Assembly (NCBI RefSeq): GCF_051020975.1 | Contig: NW_027478159.1 | Coordinates: forward strand, 5,038,501 to 5,102,500 | Direction: 5' to 3' | Source of the DNA: Osmia lignaria lignaria | Taxonomy: Eukaryota; Arthropoda; Insecta; Hymenoptera; Megachilidae | Length of the DNA: 64,000 nt | Shown: one piece after another, positions 48,787-61,344 of the stretch | How the letters are laid out: the number at the start of each line of letters is the position of its first letter | How positions within the stretch are numbered: the stretch's first letter is position 1 | The notes under the pieces: generated by a model | Seen by the model: the letters and a program-made list of their open reading frames with translations, nothing else | Told to the model about the DNA's origin: nothing | Database searches by the model: none | Position numbers and translations under genes: made by a program

Positions 48787-49752
48787 TCAGATGCGTAGTT
48801 CTCGAGATATATCAAGATATTTAAAAGTTCCGAAGCCGCACCAACATAATACAGATACAGAAACACCGTGGCCCCTTTCATTGAGATAACTCTGCACTAT
48901 TGCGAGCTGGAAATGCCACTTCCAGCTTAGCTGTGCAGAAGAAGAACAACAAGAAGAAGAAATATCTCGAAATATGTCCGTCAGGCCACTTCCCTTGAGA
49001 TAAATCTGCAAATATCTCGGAAACGAAGCGAGCTATGGCAAAATGTTAAGAGACCTTTTTTGTAGAGAATTAGGTTTCCTACTTTTTATGTTCGATGATA
49101 TTTTTTGATCAGATGCGTAGTTCTCGAGATATATCAAGATATTTAAAAGTTCCGAAGCTGCACCAACATAATAGAGGTACAGAAACACCGTGGCCTCTTT
49201 CTTTGAGATAACTCTGCACTATTGCGAGCTGCAAATGCCGCTTCGAGCTTAGCTGTGCAGAAGAAGAACAACAAGAAGAAGAAATATCTCGAAATATGTC
49301 CGTTAGGCCCCTTCCCTTGAGATAAATCTGCAAATATCTCGGAAACGAAGCGAGCTATGGCAAAATGTTAAGAGACCTTTTTTGTAGAGAATTAAGTTTC
49401 CTACTTTTTATGTTCTATGATATTTTTTGATCAGAAGCGTAGTTTTCGAGATATATCGAGATATTTAAAAGTTCCGAAGCCGCACCGACATAATAGAGAT
49501 ACAGAAACACCGTGGCCCCTTTCTTTGAGATAACTCTGCACTATTGCGAGCTGCAAATGCCACTTCCAGCTTAGCTGTGCAGAAGAAGAACAACAAGAAG
49601 AAGAAATATCTCGAAATATGTCCGTCAGGCCCCTTCCCTTGAGATAAATCTGCAAATATCTCGGAAACGAAGCGAGCTATGGCAAAATGTTTAGAGACCT
49701 TTCTTGTAGAGAATTAAGTTTCCTACTTTTTATGTAGTATGATATTTTTTGA
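48787..49752 (+). repeat. Long HOR, partial copy 5 (3 monomers)
   Basis: Units 48787, 49109 and 49431 repeat 44923, 45245 and 45567, including CACCGACATAATAG and GTTTAGAGACCTTTCTTG. The match ends near 49730, where this copy reads CTACTTTTTATGTAGTATG and copy 4 reads CTACTTTTCATGTTCTATG. Confidence 0.88.
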
Positions 49753-52739
49753 TCAGATGCGTAGTTCTCGAGATATATCAAGATATTTAAAAGTTCCGAA
49801 GCCGCACCAACATAATAGAGATACAGAAACACCGTGGCCCCTTTCTTTGGGATAACTCTGCACTATTGCGAGCTGCAAATGCCACTTCCAGCTTAGCTGT
49901 GCAGAAGAAGAACAACAAGAAGAAGAAATATCTCGAAATATGTCCGTCAGGCCACTTCCCTTGAGATAAATCTGCAAATATCTCGGAAACGAAGCGAGCT
50001 ATGGCAAAATGTTAAGAGACCTTTTTTGTAGAGAATTAAGTTTCCTACTTTTTATGTTCGATGATATTTTTTGATCAGATGCGTAGTTCTCGAGATATAT
50101 CAAGATATTTAAAAGTTCCGAAGCTGCACCAACATAATAGAGGTACAGAAACACCGTGGCCTCTTTCTTTGAGATAACTCTGCACTATTGCGAGCTGGAA
50201 ATGCCACTTCCAGTTTAGCTGTGCAGAAGAAGAACAACAAGAAGAAGAAATATCTCGAAATATGTCCGTTAGGCCCCTTCCCTTGAGATAAATCTGCAAA
50301 TATCTCGGAAACGAAGCGAGGTATGGCAAAATCTTAAGAGACCTTTTTTGTAGAGAATTAAGTTTCCTACTTTTTATGTTCTATGATATTTTTTGATCAG
50401 ATGCGTAGTTCTCGAGATATATCAAGATATTTAAAAGTTCCGAAGCCGCACCAACATAATAGAGATACAGAAACACCGTGGCTCCTTTCTTTGAGATAAC
50501 TCTGCACTATTGCGAGCTGGAAATGCTACTTCCAGTTTAGCTGTGCAGAAGAAGAACAACAAGAAGAAGAAATATCTCGAAATATGTCCGTCAGGCCCCT
50601 GCCCTTGAGATATATCTGCAAATATCTCGGAAACGAAGCGAGCTATGGCAAAATGTTGAGAGACCTTTTTTGTAGCGAATTATGTTTCCTACAATTTATG
50701 TTCTATGATATTTTTTGATCAGATGCGTAGTTCTCGAGATATATCAAGATATTTAAAAGTTCCGAAGCCGCACCAACATAATAGAGATACAGAAACACCG
50801 TGGCCCCTTTCTTTGAGATAACTCTGCACTATTGCGAGCCGCAAATGCCACTTCCAGCTTAGCTGTGCAGAAGAAGAACAACAAGAAGAAGAAATATCTC
50901 GAAATATGTCCGTCAGGCCCCTTCCCTTGAGATAAATCTGCAAATATCTCGGAAACGAAGCGAGCTATGGCAAAATGTTAAGAGACCTTTTTTGTAGAGA
51001 ATTAAGTTTCCTACTTTTTACGTTCTATGATATTTTTTGATCAGATGCGTAGTTCTCGAGATATATCAAGATATTTAAAAGTTCCGAAACCGCACCAACA
51101 TAATAGAGATACAGAAACACCGTGGCCCCTTTCTTTGAGATAACTCTGCACTATTGCGAGCTGTAAATGCCACTTCCAGCTTAGCTGTGCAGAAGAAGAA
51201 CAACAAGAAGAAGAAATATCTCGAAATATGTCCGTCAGGCCCCTGCCCTTGAGATATATCTGCAAATATCTCGGAAACCAAGCGAGCTATGGCAAAATGT
51301 TAGGAGACCTTTTTTGTAGAGAATTATGTTTCCTACAATTTATGTTCTATGATATTTTTTGATCAGAAGTGTAGTTTTCGAGATATATCGAGAGATTTAA
51401 AAGTTACGAAGCCGCACCAACATAATAGAGATACAGAAACACCGTGGCCCCTTTCTTTGAGATAACTCTGCACTAGTGCGAGCCGCAAATGCCACTTCCA
51501 GCTTAGCTGTGCAGAAGAAGAACAACAAGAAGAAGAAATATCTCGAAATATGTCCGTCAGGCCCCTGCCCTTGAGATATATCTGCAAATATCTCGGAAAC
51601 CAAGCGAGCTATGGCAAAATGTTAAGAGACCTTTTTTGTAGAGAATTATGTTTCCTACAATTTATGTTCTATGATATTTTTTGATCAGATGCGTAGTTCT
51701 CGAGATATATCAAGATATTTAAAAGTTCCGAAGCCGCACCAACATAATACAGATACAGAAACACCGTGGCCCCTTTCTTTGAGATAACTCTGCACTAGTG
51801 CGAGCCGCAAATGCCACTTCCAGCTTAGCTGTGCAGGAGAAGAACAACAAGAAGAAGAAATATCTCGAAATATGTCCGTCAGACCCCTTCCCTTGAGATG
51901 AATCTGCAAATATCTCGGAAACGAAGCGAGCTATGGCAAAATGTTAAGAGACCTTTTTTGTAGAGAATAATGTTTCCTACAATTTACGTTCTATGATATT
52001 TTTTGATCAGAAGCGTAGTTTTCGAGATATATCGAGATATTTAAAAGTTCCGAAGCCGCACCAACATAATAGAGATACAGAAACACCGTGGCCCCTTTTT
52101 TTGAGATAACTCTGCACTATTGCGACCTGCAAATGCCACTTCCAGCTCAGCTGTGCAGAAGAAGAACAACAAGAAGAAGAAATATCTCGAAATATGCCCG
52201 TCAGGCCCCTTCCCTTGAGATATATCTGCAAATATCTCGGAAACGAAGCGAGCTATGGCAAAATGTTAAGAGACCTTTTTTGTAGAGAATTATGCTTCCT
52301 ACAATTTATGTTCTATGATATTTTTTGATCAGAAGCGTAGTTTTCGAGGTATATCGAGATATTTAAAAGTTCCGAAGCCGCACCAACATAATAGAGATAC
52401 AGAAACACCGTGGCCCCTTTCTTTGAGATAACTCTGCACTAGTGCGAGCCGCAAATGCCACTTCCAGCTTAGCTGTGCAGAAGAAGAACAACAAGAAGAA
52501 GAAATATCTCGAAATATGTCCGTCAGGCCCCTTCCCTTGAGATAAATATGCAAATATCTCGGAAACGAAGCGAGCTATGGCAAAATGTTAAGAGACCTTT
52601 TTTGTAGAGAATTAAGTTTCCTACTTTTTATGTTCTATGATATTTTTTGATCAGAAGCGTAGTTTTCGAGATATATCGAGATATTTAAAAGTTCCGAAGC
52701 CGCACCAACATAATAGAGATACAGAAACACCGTGGCCCC
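49753..52739 (+). repeat. Mosaic with relics of the long HOR
   Basis: About nine monomers. Units 51041 (CCGAAACCGC, CCCCTGCCC, AACCAAGC) and 51363 (GAGAGATTTAAAAGTTACG) keep the order of the 36230-36552 pair but are further diverged. Unit 49753 resembles 30112 (CTTTGGGATAAC, GGCCACTTCCC). Units 50719 and 51685 have a type B flank with a type A head. Units 52007 and 52329 (GTATATCGAGAT) are repeated at 53295 and 53617, a local 1288-bp period. No gene was seen. Confidence 0.8.
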
Positions 52740-55700
52740 TCTCTTTGAGATAACTCTGCACTATTGCGAGCTGCAATTGTCACTTCCAGCTTAGCTGTGC
52801 AGAGGAAGAACAAGAAGAAGAAGAAGTATCTCGAAATATGTCCGTCAGGCCCGTTCCTTTGAGCTGAATCTGCAAATATCTCGGAAACGAAGCGAGCTAT
52901 GGCAAAATGTTAAGAGACGTTTTTTGTAGAGAATTATGTTTCCTACAATTTATGTTCTATGATATTTTTTGATCAGAAGCGTAGTTCTCGAGATATATTA
53001 AGATATTTAAAAGTTCCGAAGCCGCACCAACATAATAGAGATACAGAAACACCGTGGCCCCTTTCTTTGAGATAACTCTGCACTATTGCGAGCTGTAAAT
53101 GCCACTTCCAGCTTAGCTGTGCAGAAGAAGAATAACAAGAAGAAGAAATATCTCGAAATATGTCCGTCAGACCCCTTCCCTTGAGATGAATCTGCAAATA
53201 TCTCGGAAACGAAGCGAGCTATGGCAAAATGTTAAGAGACCTTTTTTGTAGAGAATAATGTTTCCTACAATTTACGTTCTATGATATTTTTTGATCAGAA
53301 GCGTAGTTTTCGAGATATATCGAGATATTTAAAAGTTCCGAAGCCGCACCAACATAATAGAGATACAGAAACACCATGGCCCCTTTTTTTGAGATAACTC
53401 TGCACTATTGCGACCTGCAAATGCCACTTCCAGCTCAGCTGTGCAGAAGAAGAACAACAAGAAGAAGAAATATCTCGAAATATGCCCGTCAGGCCCCTTC
53501 CCTTGAGATATATCTGCAAATATCTCGGAAACGAAGCGAGCTATGGCAAAATGTTAAGAGACCTTTTTTGTAGAGAATTATGCTTCCTACAATTTATGTT
53601 CTATGATATTTTTTGATCAGAAGCGTAGTTTTCGAGGTATATCGAGATATTTAAAAGTTCCGAAGCCGCACCAACATAATAGAGATACAGAAACACCGTG
53701 GCCCCTTTCTTTGAGATAACTCTGCACTAGTGCGAGCCGCAAATGCCACTTCCAGCTTAGCTGTGCAGAAGAAGAACAACAAGAAGAAGAAATATCTCGA
53801 AATATGTCCGTCAGGCCCCTTCCCTTGAGATAAATATGCAAATATCTCGGAAACGAAGCGAGCTATGGCAAAATGTTAAGAGACCTTTTTTGTAGAGAAT
53901 TAAGTTTCCTACTTTTTACGTTCTATGATATTTTTTGATCAGATGCGTAGTTCTCGAGATATATCAAGATATTTAAAAGTTCCGAAGCCGCACCAACATA
54001 ATAGAGATACAGAAACACCGTGGCCCCTCTCTTTGAGATAACTCTGCACTATTGCGAGCTGGAAATGCCACTTCCAGTTTAGCTGTGCAGAAGAAGAACA
54101 ACAAGAAGAAGAAATATCTCGAAATATGTCCGTCAGGCCCCTGCCCTTGAGATATATCTGCAAATATCTCGGAAACGAAGCAAGCTATGGCAAAATGTTG
54201 AGAGACCTTTTTTGTAGCGAATTATGTTTCCTACAATTTATGTTCTATGATATTTTTTGATCAGAAGCGTAGTTTTCGAGATATATCGAGATATTTAAAA
54301 GTTCCGAAGCCGCACCAACATAATAGAGATACAGAAACACCGTGGCCCCTTTCTTTGAGATAACTCTGCACTATTGCGAGCTGCAATTGTCACTTCCAGC
54401 TTAGCTGTGCAGAGGAAGAACAAGAAGAAGAAGAAGTATCTCGAAATATGTCCGTCAGGCCCGTTCCTTTGAGCTGAATCTGCAAATATCGCGGAAACGA
54501 AGCGAGCTATGGCAAAATGTTAAGAGACGTTTTTTGTAGAGAATTATGTTTCCTACAATTTATGTTCTATGATATTTTTTGATCAGAAGCGTAGTTCTCG
54601 AGATATATCAAGATATTTAAAAGTTCCGAAGCCGCACCAACATAATAGAGATGCAGAAACACCGTGGCCCCTTTCTTTGAGATAACTCTGCACTATTGCG
54701 AGCTGTAAATGCCACTTCCAGCTTAGCTGTGCAGAAGAAGAACAACAAGAAGAAGAAATATCTCGAAATATGTCCGTCAGGCCCCTTCCCTTGAGATAAA
54801 TCTGCAAATATCTCGGAAACGAAGAGAGCTATGTCAAAATGTTAAGAGACCTTTTTTGTAGAGAATTAAGTTTCCTACTTTTCATGTTCTATGATATTTT
54901 TTGATCAGATGCGTAGTTCTCGAGATATATCAAGATATTTAAAAGTTCCGAAGCAGCACCAACATAATAGAGATACAGAAACACCGTGGCCCCTTTCTTT
55001 GAGATAACTCTGCACTATTGCGAGCTGTAAATGCCACTTCCAGCTTAGCTGTGCAGAAGAAGAACAACAAGAAGAAGAAATATCTCGAAATATGTCCGTC
55101 AGGCCCCTTCCCTTGAGATATATCTGCAAATATCTCGGAAACGAAGAGAGCTACGGCAAAATGTTAAGAGACCTTTTTTGTAGAGAATTAAGTTTCCTAC
55201 TTTTCATGTTCTATGATATTTTTTGATCAGATGCGTAGTTCTCGAGATATATCAAGATATTTAAAAGTTCCGAAGCCGCACCAACGTAATAGAGACACAG
55301 AAACACCGTGGCCCCCTTCTTTGAGATAACTCTGCACTATTGCGAGCTGTAAATGCCACTTCCAGCTTAGCTGTGCAGAAGAAGAACAAGAAGAAGAAGA
55401 AATATCTCGAAATATGTCCATCAGGACCCTTCCCTTGAGATAAATCTGCAAATATCTCGGAAACGAAATGAGCTATGGCAAAATGTTAAGAGACCTTTTT
55501 TGTAGAGAATTATGTTTCCTACAATTTATGTTCTATGATATTTTTTGATCAGAAGCGTAGTTTTCGAGATATATCGAGATATGTAAAAGTTCCGAAGCCG
55601 CACCAACATAATAGAGGTACAGAAACACCGTGGCCTCTTTCTTTGAGATAACTCTGCACTATTGCGAGCTGCAAATGCCACTTCGAGCTTAGCTGTGCAG

Positions 55701-56603
55701 AAGAAGAACAACAAGAAGAAGAAATATCTCGAAATATGTCCGTCAGGCCCCTTCCCTTGAGATAAATCTGCAAATATCTCGGAAACGAAGAGAGCTATGG
55801 CAAAATGTTAAGAGACCTTTTTTGTAGAGAATTAAGTTTCCTACTTTTCATGTTCTATGATATTTTTTGATCAGATGCGTAGTTCTCGAGATATATCAAG
55901 ATATTTAAAAGTTCCGAAGCAGCACCAACATAATAGAGATACAGAAACACCGTGGCCCCTTTCTTTGAGATAACTCTGCACTATTGCGAGCTGTAAATGC
56001 CACTTCCAGCTTAGCTGTGCAGAAGAAGAACAACAAGAAGAAGAAATATCTCGAAATATGTCCGTCAGGCCCCTGCCCTTGAGATATATCTGCAAATATC
56101 TCGGAAACGAAGCGAGCTATGGCAAAATGTTGAGAGACCTTTTTTGTAGCGAATTATGTTACCTACAATTTATGTTCTATGATATTTTTTGATCAGAAGC
56201 GTAGTTTTCGAGATATATCGAGATATTTAAAAGTTCCGAAGCCGCACCAACATAATAGAGATACAGAAACACCGTGGCCCCTTTCTTTGAGATAACTCTG
56301 CAATAGTGCGAGCCGCAAATGCCACTTCCAGCTTAGCTGTGCAGAAGAAGAACAACAAGAAGAAGAAATATCTCGAAATATGTCCGTCAGGCCCCTTCCC
56401 TTGTGATAAATCTGCAAATATCTCGGAAACGAAGCGAGCTATGGCAAAATGTTAAGAGACCTTTTTTGTAGAGAATTAAGTTTCCTACTTTTTATGTTCT
56501 ATGATATTTTTTGATCAGATGCGTAGTTCTCGAGATATATCAAGATATTTAAAAGTTCCGAAGCCGCACCAACATAATAGAGATACAGAAACACCGTGGC
56601 CCC
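52740..56603 (+). repeat. 12-monomer-scale block, copy 1 (3864 bp)
   Basis: The segment is repeated immediately downstream. Ordered markers are GCAATTGTCACTTCC with GAAGAAGAAGTATC (52651 and 54261), GAATAATG and ATATGCCCGTC (53295), GAGGTATATCGAG (53617), TAGCGAATTATG, GCAGCACC (54905), AACGTAATAGAGACACAG and GGCCCCCTTC (55227), and ATATGTAAAAG (55549). The edges are placed by eye where the diagnostic variants stop agreeing. Confidence 0.8.
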
Positions 56604-59600
56604 TCTCTTTGAGATAACTCTGCACTATTGCGAGCTGCAATTGTCACTTCCAGCTTAGCTGTGCAGAGGAAGAACAAGAAGAAGAAGAAGTATCTCGAAA
56701 TATGTCCGTCAGGCCCGTTCCTTTGAGCTGAATCTGCAAATATCTCGGAAACGAAGCGAGCTATGGCAAAATGTTAAGAGACGTTTTTTGTAGAGAATTA
56801 TGTTTCCTACAATTTATGTTCTATGATATTTTTTGATCAGAAGCGTAGTTCTCGAGATATATCAAGATATTTAAAAGTTCCGAAGCCGCACCAACATAAT
56901 AGAGATACAGAAACACCGTGGCCCCTTTCTTTGAGATAACTCTGCACTATTGCGAGCTGTAAATGCCACTTCCAGCTTAGCTGTGCAGAAGAAGAACAAC
57001 AAGAAGAAGAAATATCTCGAAATATGTCCGTCAGACCCCTTCCCTTGAGATGAATCTGCAAATATCTCGGAAACGAAGCGAGCTATGGCAAAATGTTAAG
57101 AGACCTTTTTTGTAGAGAATAATGTTTCCTACAATTTACGTTCTATGATATTTTTTGATCAGAAGCGTAGTTTTCGAGATATATCGAGATATTTAAAAGT
57201 TCCGAAGCCGCACCAACATAATAGAGATACAGAAACACCGTGGCCCCTTTTTTTGAGATAACTCTGCACTATTGCGACCTGCAAATGCCACTTCCAGCTC
57301 AGCTGTGCAGAAGAAGAACAACAAGAAGAAGAAATATCTCGAAATATGCCCGTCAGGCCCCTTCCCTTGAGATATATCTGCAAATATCTCGGAAACGAAG
57401 CGAGCTATGGCAAAATGTTAAGAGACCTTTTTTGTAGAGAATTATGCTTCCTACAATTTATGTTCTATGATATTTTTTGATCAGAAGCGTAGTTTTCGAG
57501 GTATATCGAGATATTTAAAAGTTCCGAAGCCGCACCAACATAATAGAGATACAGAAACACCGTGGCCCCTTTCTTTGAGATAACTCTGCACTAGTGCGAG
57601 CCGCAAATGCCACTTCCAGCTTAGCTGTGCAGAAGAAGAACAACAAGAAGAAGAAATATCTCGAAATATGTCCGTCAGGCCCCTTCCCTTGAGATAAATA
57701 TGCAAATATCTCGGAAACGAAGCGAGCTATGGCAAAATGTTAAGAGACCTTTTTTGTAGAGAATTAAGTTTCCTACTTTTTATGTTCTATGATATTTTTT
57801 GATCAGATGCGTAGTTCTCGAGATATATCAAGATATTTAAAAGTTCCGAAGCAGCACCAACATAATAGAGATACAGAAACACCGTGGCCCCTCTCTTTGA
57901 GATAACTCTGCACTATTGCGAGCTGGAAATGCCACTTCCAGTTTAGCTGTGCAGAAGAAGAACAACAAGAAGAAGAAATATCTCGAAATATGTCCGTCAG
58001 GCCCCTGCCCTTGAGATATATCTGCAAATATCTCGGAAACGAAGCAAGCTATGGCAAAATGTTGAGAGACCTTTTTTGTAGCGAATTATGTTTCCTACAA
58101 TTTATGTTCTATGATATTTTTTGATCAGAAGCGTAGTTTTCGAGATATATCGAGATATTTAAAAGTTCCGAAGCCGCACCAACATAATAGAGATACAGAA
58201 ACACCGTGGCCCCTTTCTTTGAGATAACTCTGCACTATTGCGAGCTGCAATTGTCACTTCCAGCTTAGCTGTGCAGAGGAAGAACAAGAAGAAGAAGAAG
58301 TATCTCGAAATATGTCCGTCAGGCCCGTTCCTTTGAGCTGAATCTGCAAATATCTCGGAAACGAAGCGAGCTATGGCAAAATGTTAAGAGACGTTTTTTG
58401 TAGAGAATTATGTTTCCTACAATTTATGTTCTATGATATTTTTTGATCAGAAGCGTAGTTCTCGAGATATATCAAGATATTTAAAAGTTCCGAAGCCGCA
58501 CCAACATAATAGAGATACAGAAACACCGTGGCCCCTTTCTTTGAGATAACTCTGCACTATTGCGAGCTGTAAATGCCACTTCCAGCTTAGCTGTGCAGAA
58601 GAAGAACAACAAGAAGAAGAAATATCTCGAAATATGTCCGTCAGGCCCCTTCCCTTGAGATAAATCTGCAAATATCTCGGAAACGAAGCGAGCTATGGCA
58701 AAATGTTAAGAGACCTTTTTTGTAGAGAATTAAGTTTCCTACTTTTTATGTTCTATGATATTTTTTGATCAGATGCGTAGTTCTCGAGATATATCAAGAT
58801 ATTTAAAAGTTCCGAAGCAGCACCAACATAATAGAGATACAGAAACACCGTGGCCCCTTTCTTTGAGATAACTCTGCACTATTGCGAGCTGTAAATGCCA
58901 CTTCCAGCTTAGCTGTGCAGAAGAAGAACAACAAGAAGAAGAAATATCTCGAAATATGTCCGTCAGGCCACTTCCCTTGAGATAAATCTGCAAATATCTC
59001 GGAAACGAAGCGAGCTATGGCAAAATGTTAAGAGACCTTTTTTGTAGAGAATTAAGTTTCCTACTTTTTATGTTCGATGATATTTTTTGATCAGATGCGT
59101 AGTTCTCGAGATATATCAAGATATTTAAAAGTTCCGAAGCTGCACCATCATAATAGAGGTACAGAAACACCGTGGCCTCTTTCTTTGAGATAACTCTGCA
59201 CTATTGCGAGCTGCAAATGCCACTTCGAGCTTAGCTGTGCAGAAGAAGAACAACAAGAAGAAGAAATATCTCGAAATATGTCCGTCAGGCCCCTTCCCTT
59301 GAGATAAATCTGCAAATATCTCGGAAACGAAGAGAGCTATGTCAAAATGTTAAGAGACCTTTTTTGTAGAGAATTAAGTTTCCTACTTTTTATGTTCTAT
59401 GATATTTTTTGATCAGATGCGTAGTTCTCGAGATATATCAAGATATTTAAAAGTTCCGAAGCAGCACCAACATAATAGAGATACAGAAACACCGTGGCCC
59501 CTTTCTTTGAGATAACTCTGCACTATTGCGAGCTGCAAATGCCACTTCCAGCTTAGCTGTGCAGAAGAAGAACAACAAGAAGAAGAAATATCTCGAAATA

Positions 59601-60608
59601 TGTCCGTCAGGCCCCTTCCCTTGAGATATATCTGCAAATATCTCGGAAACGAAGAGAGCTACGGCAAAATGTTAAGAGACCTTTTTTGTAGAGAATTAAG
59701 TTTCCTACTTTTCATGTTCTATGATATTTTTTGATCAGATGAGTAGTTCTCGAGATATATCAAGATATTTAAAAGTTCCGAAGCCGCACCAACGTAATAG
59801 AGACACAGAAACACCGTGGCCCCCTTCTTTGAGATAACTCTGCACTATTGCGAGCTGTAAATGCCACTTCCAGCTTAGCTGTGCAGAAGAAGAACAAGAA
59901 GAAGAAGAAATATCTCGAAATATGTCCATCAGGACCCTTCCCTTGAGATAAATCTGCAAATATCTCGGAAACGAAATGAGCTATGGCAAAATGTTAAGAG
60001 ACCTTTTTTGTAGAGAATTATGTTTCCTACAATTTATGTTCTATGATATTTTTTGATCAGAAGCGTAGTTTTCGAGATATATCGAGATATGTAAAAGTTC
60101 CGAAGCCGCACCAACATAATAGAGGTACAGAAACACCCTGGCCTCTTTCTTTGAGATAACTCTGCACTATTGCGAGCTGCAAATGCCACTTCGAGCTTAG
60201 CTGTGCAGAAGAAGAACAACAAGAAGAAGAAATATCTCGAAATATGTCCGTCAGGCCCCTTCCCTTGAGATAAATCTGCAAATATCTCGGAAACGAAGAG
60301 AGCTATGGCAAAATGTTAAGAGACCTTTTTTGTAGAGAATTAAGTTTCCTACTTTTCATGTTCTATGATATTTTTTGATCAGATGCGTAGTTCTCGAGAT
60401 ATATCAAGATATTTAAAAGTTCCGAAGCAGCACCAACATAATAGAGATACAGAAACACCGTGGCCCCTTTCTTTGAGATAACTCTGCACTATTGCGAGCT
60501 GTAAATGCCACTTCCAGCTTAGCTGTGCAGAAGAAGAACAACAAGAAGAAGAAATATCTCGAAATATGTCCGTCAGGCCCCTGCCCTTGAGATATATCTG
60601 CAAATATC
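56604..60608 (+). repeat. 12-monomer-scale block, copy 2, with two extra monomers
   Basis: This matches 52740 to about 54780 at +3864 bp, then 54780 to about 56100 at +4508 bp. The 644-bp jump is two inserted monomers. Private differences include CCATGGCC at 53375 in copy 1 only, and CACCCTGG near 60135 in copy 2 only. Confidence 0.8.
58769..59412 (+). repeat. Two inserted monomers in block copy 2
   Basis: Units 58769 (GCAGCACC head, GGCCACTTCCC tail) and 59091 (GCTGCACCATC, GGTACAG, CACTTCGAGC) have no partner in copy 1. The end of 59091 carries GAGAGCTATGTC, as does the end of 54583. The insertion therefore lies between two positions that were adjacent before the event. Confidence 0.75.
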
Positions 60609-61344
60609 TCGGAAACGAAGAGAGCTACGGCAAAATGTTAAGAGACCTTTTTTGTAGAGAATTAAGTTTCCTACTTTTCATGTTCTATGATATTTTTTGA
60701 TCAGATGCGTAGTTCTCGAGATATATCAAGATATTTAAAAGTTCCGAAGCCGCACCAACGTAATAGAGACACAGAAACACCGTGGCCCCCTTCTTTGAGA
60801 TAACTCTGCACTATTGCGAGCTGTAAATGCCACTTCCAGCTTAGCTGTGCAGAAGAAGAACAAGAAGAAGAAGAAATATCTCGAAATATGTCCATCAGGA
60901 CCCTTCCCTTGAGATAAATCTGCAAATATCTCGGAAACGAAATGAGCTATGGCAAAATGTTAAGAGACCTTTTTTGTAGAGAATTATGTTTCCTACAATT
61001 TATGTTCTATGATATTTTTTGATCAGAAGCGTAGTTTTCGAGATATATCGAGATATGTAAAAGTTCCGAAGCCGCACCAACATAATAGAGGTACAGAAAC
61101 ACCGTGGCCCCTTTCTTTGAGATAACTCTGCACTAGTGCGAGCCGCAAATGCCGCTTCCAGCTTAGCTGTGCAGAAGAAGAACAACAAGAAGAAGAAATA
61201 TCTCGAAATATGTCCATCAGGACCCTTCCCTTGAGATAAATCTGCAAATATCTCGGAAACGAAGCGAGCTACGGCAAAATGTTAAGAGACCTTTTTTGTA
61301 GAGAATTAAGTTTCCTACTTTTTATGTTCTATGATATTTTTTGA
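59735..61344 (+). repeat. Trimer repeat (966-bp period), about 1.7 copies
   Basis: Unit 60701 repeats 59735 (AACGTAATAGAGACACAG, ACGAAATGAGC), and 61023 repeats the head of 60057 (ATATGTAAAAG, GGTACAG) before switching to GCGAGCCGC and GTCCATCAGGACCC. The trimer is 59735-60378-60700. The second copy is incomplete and its second unit is chimeric. Confidence 0.8.
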
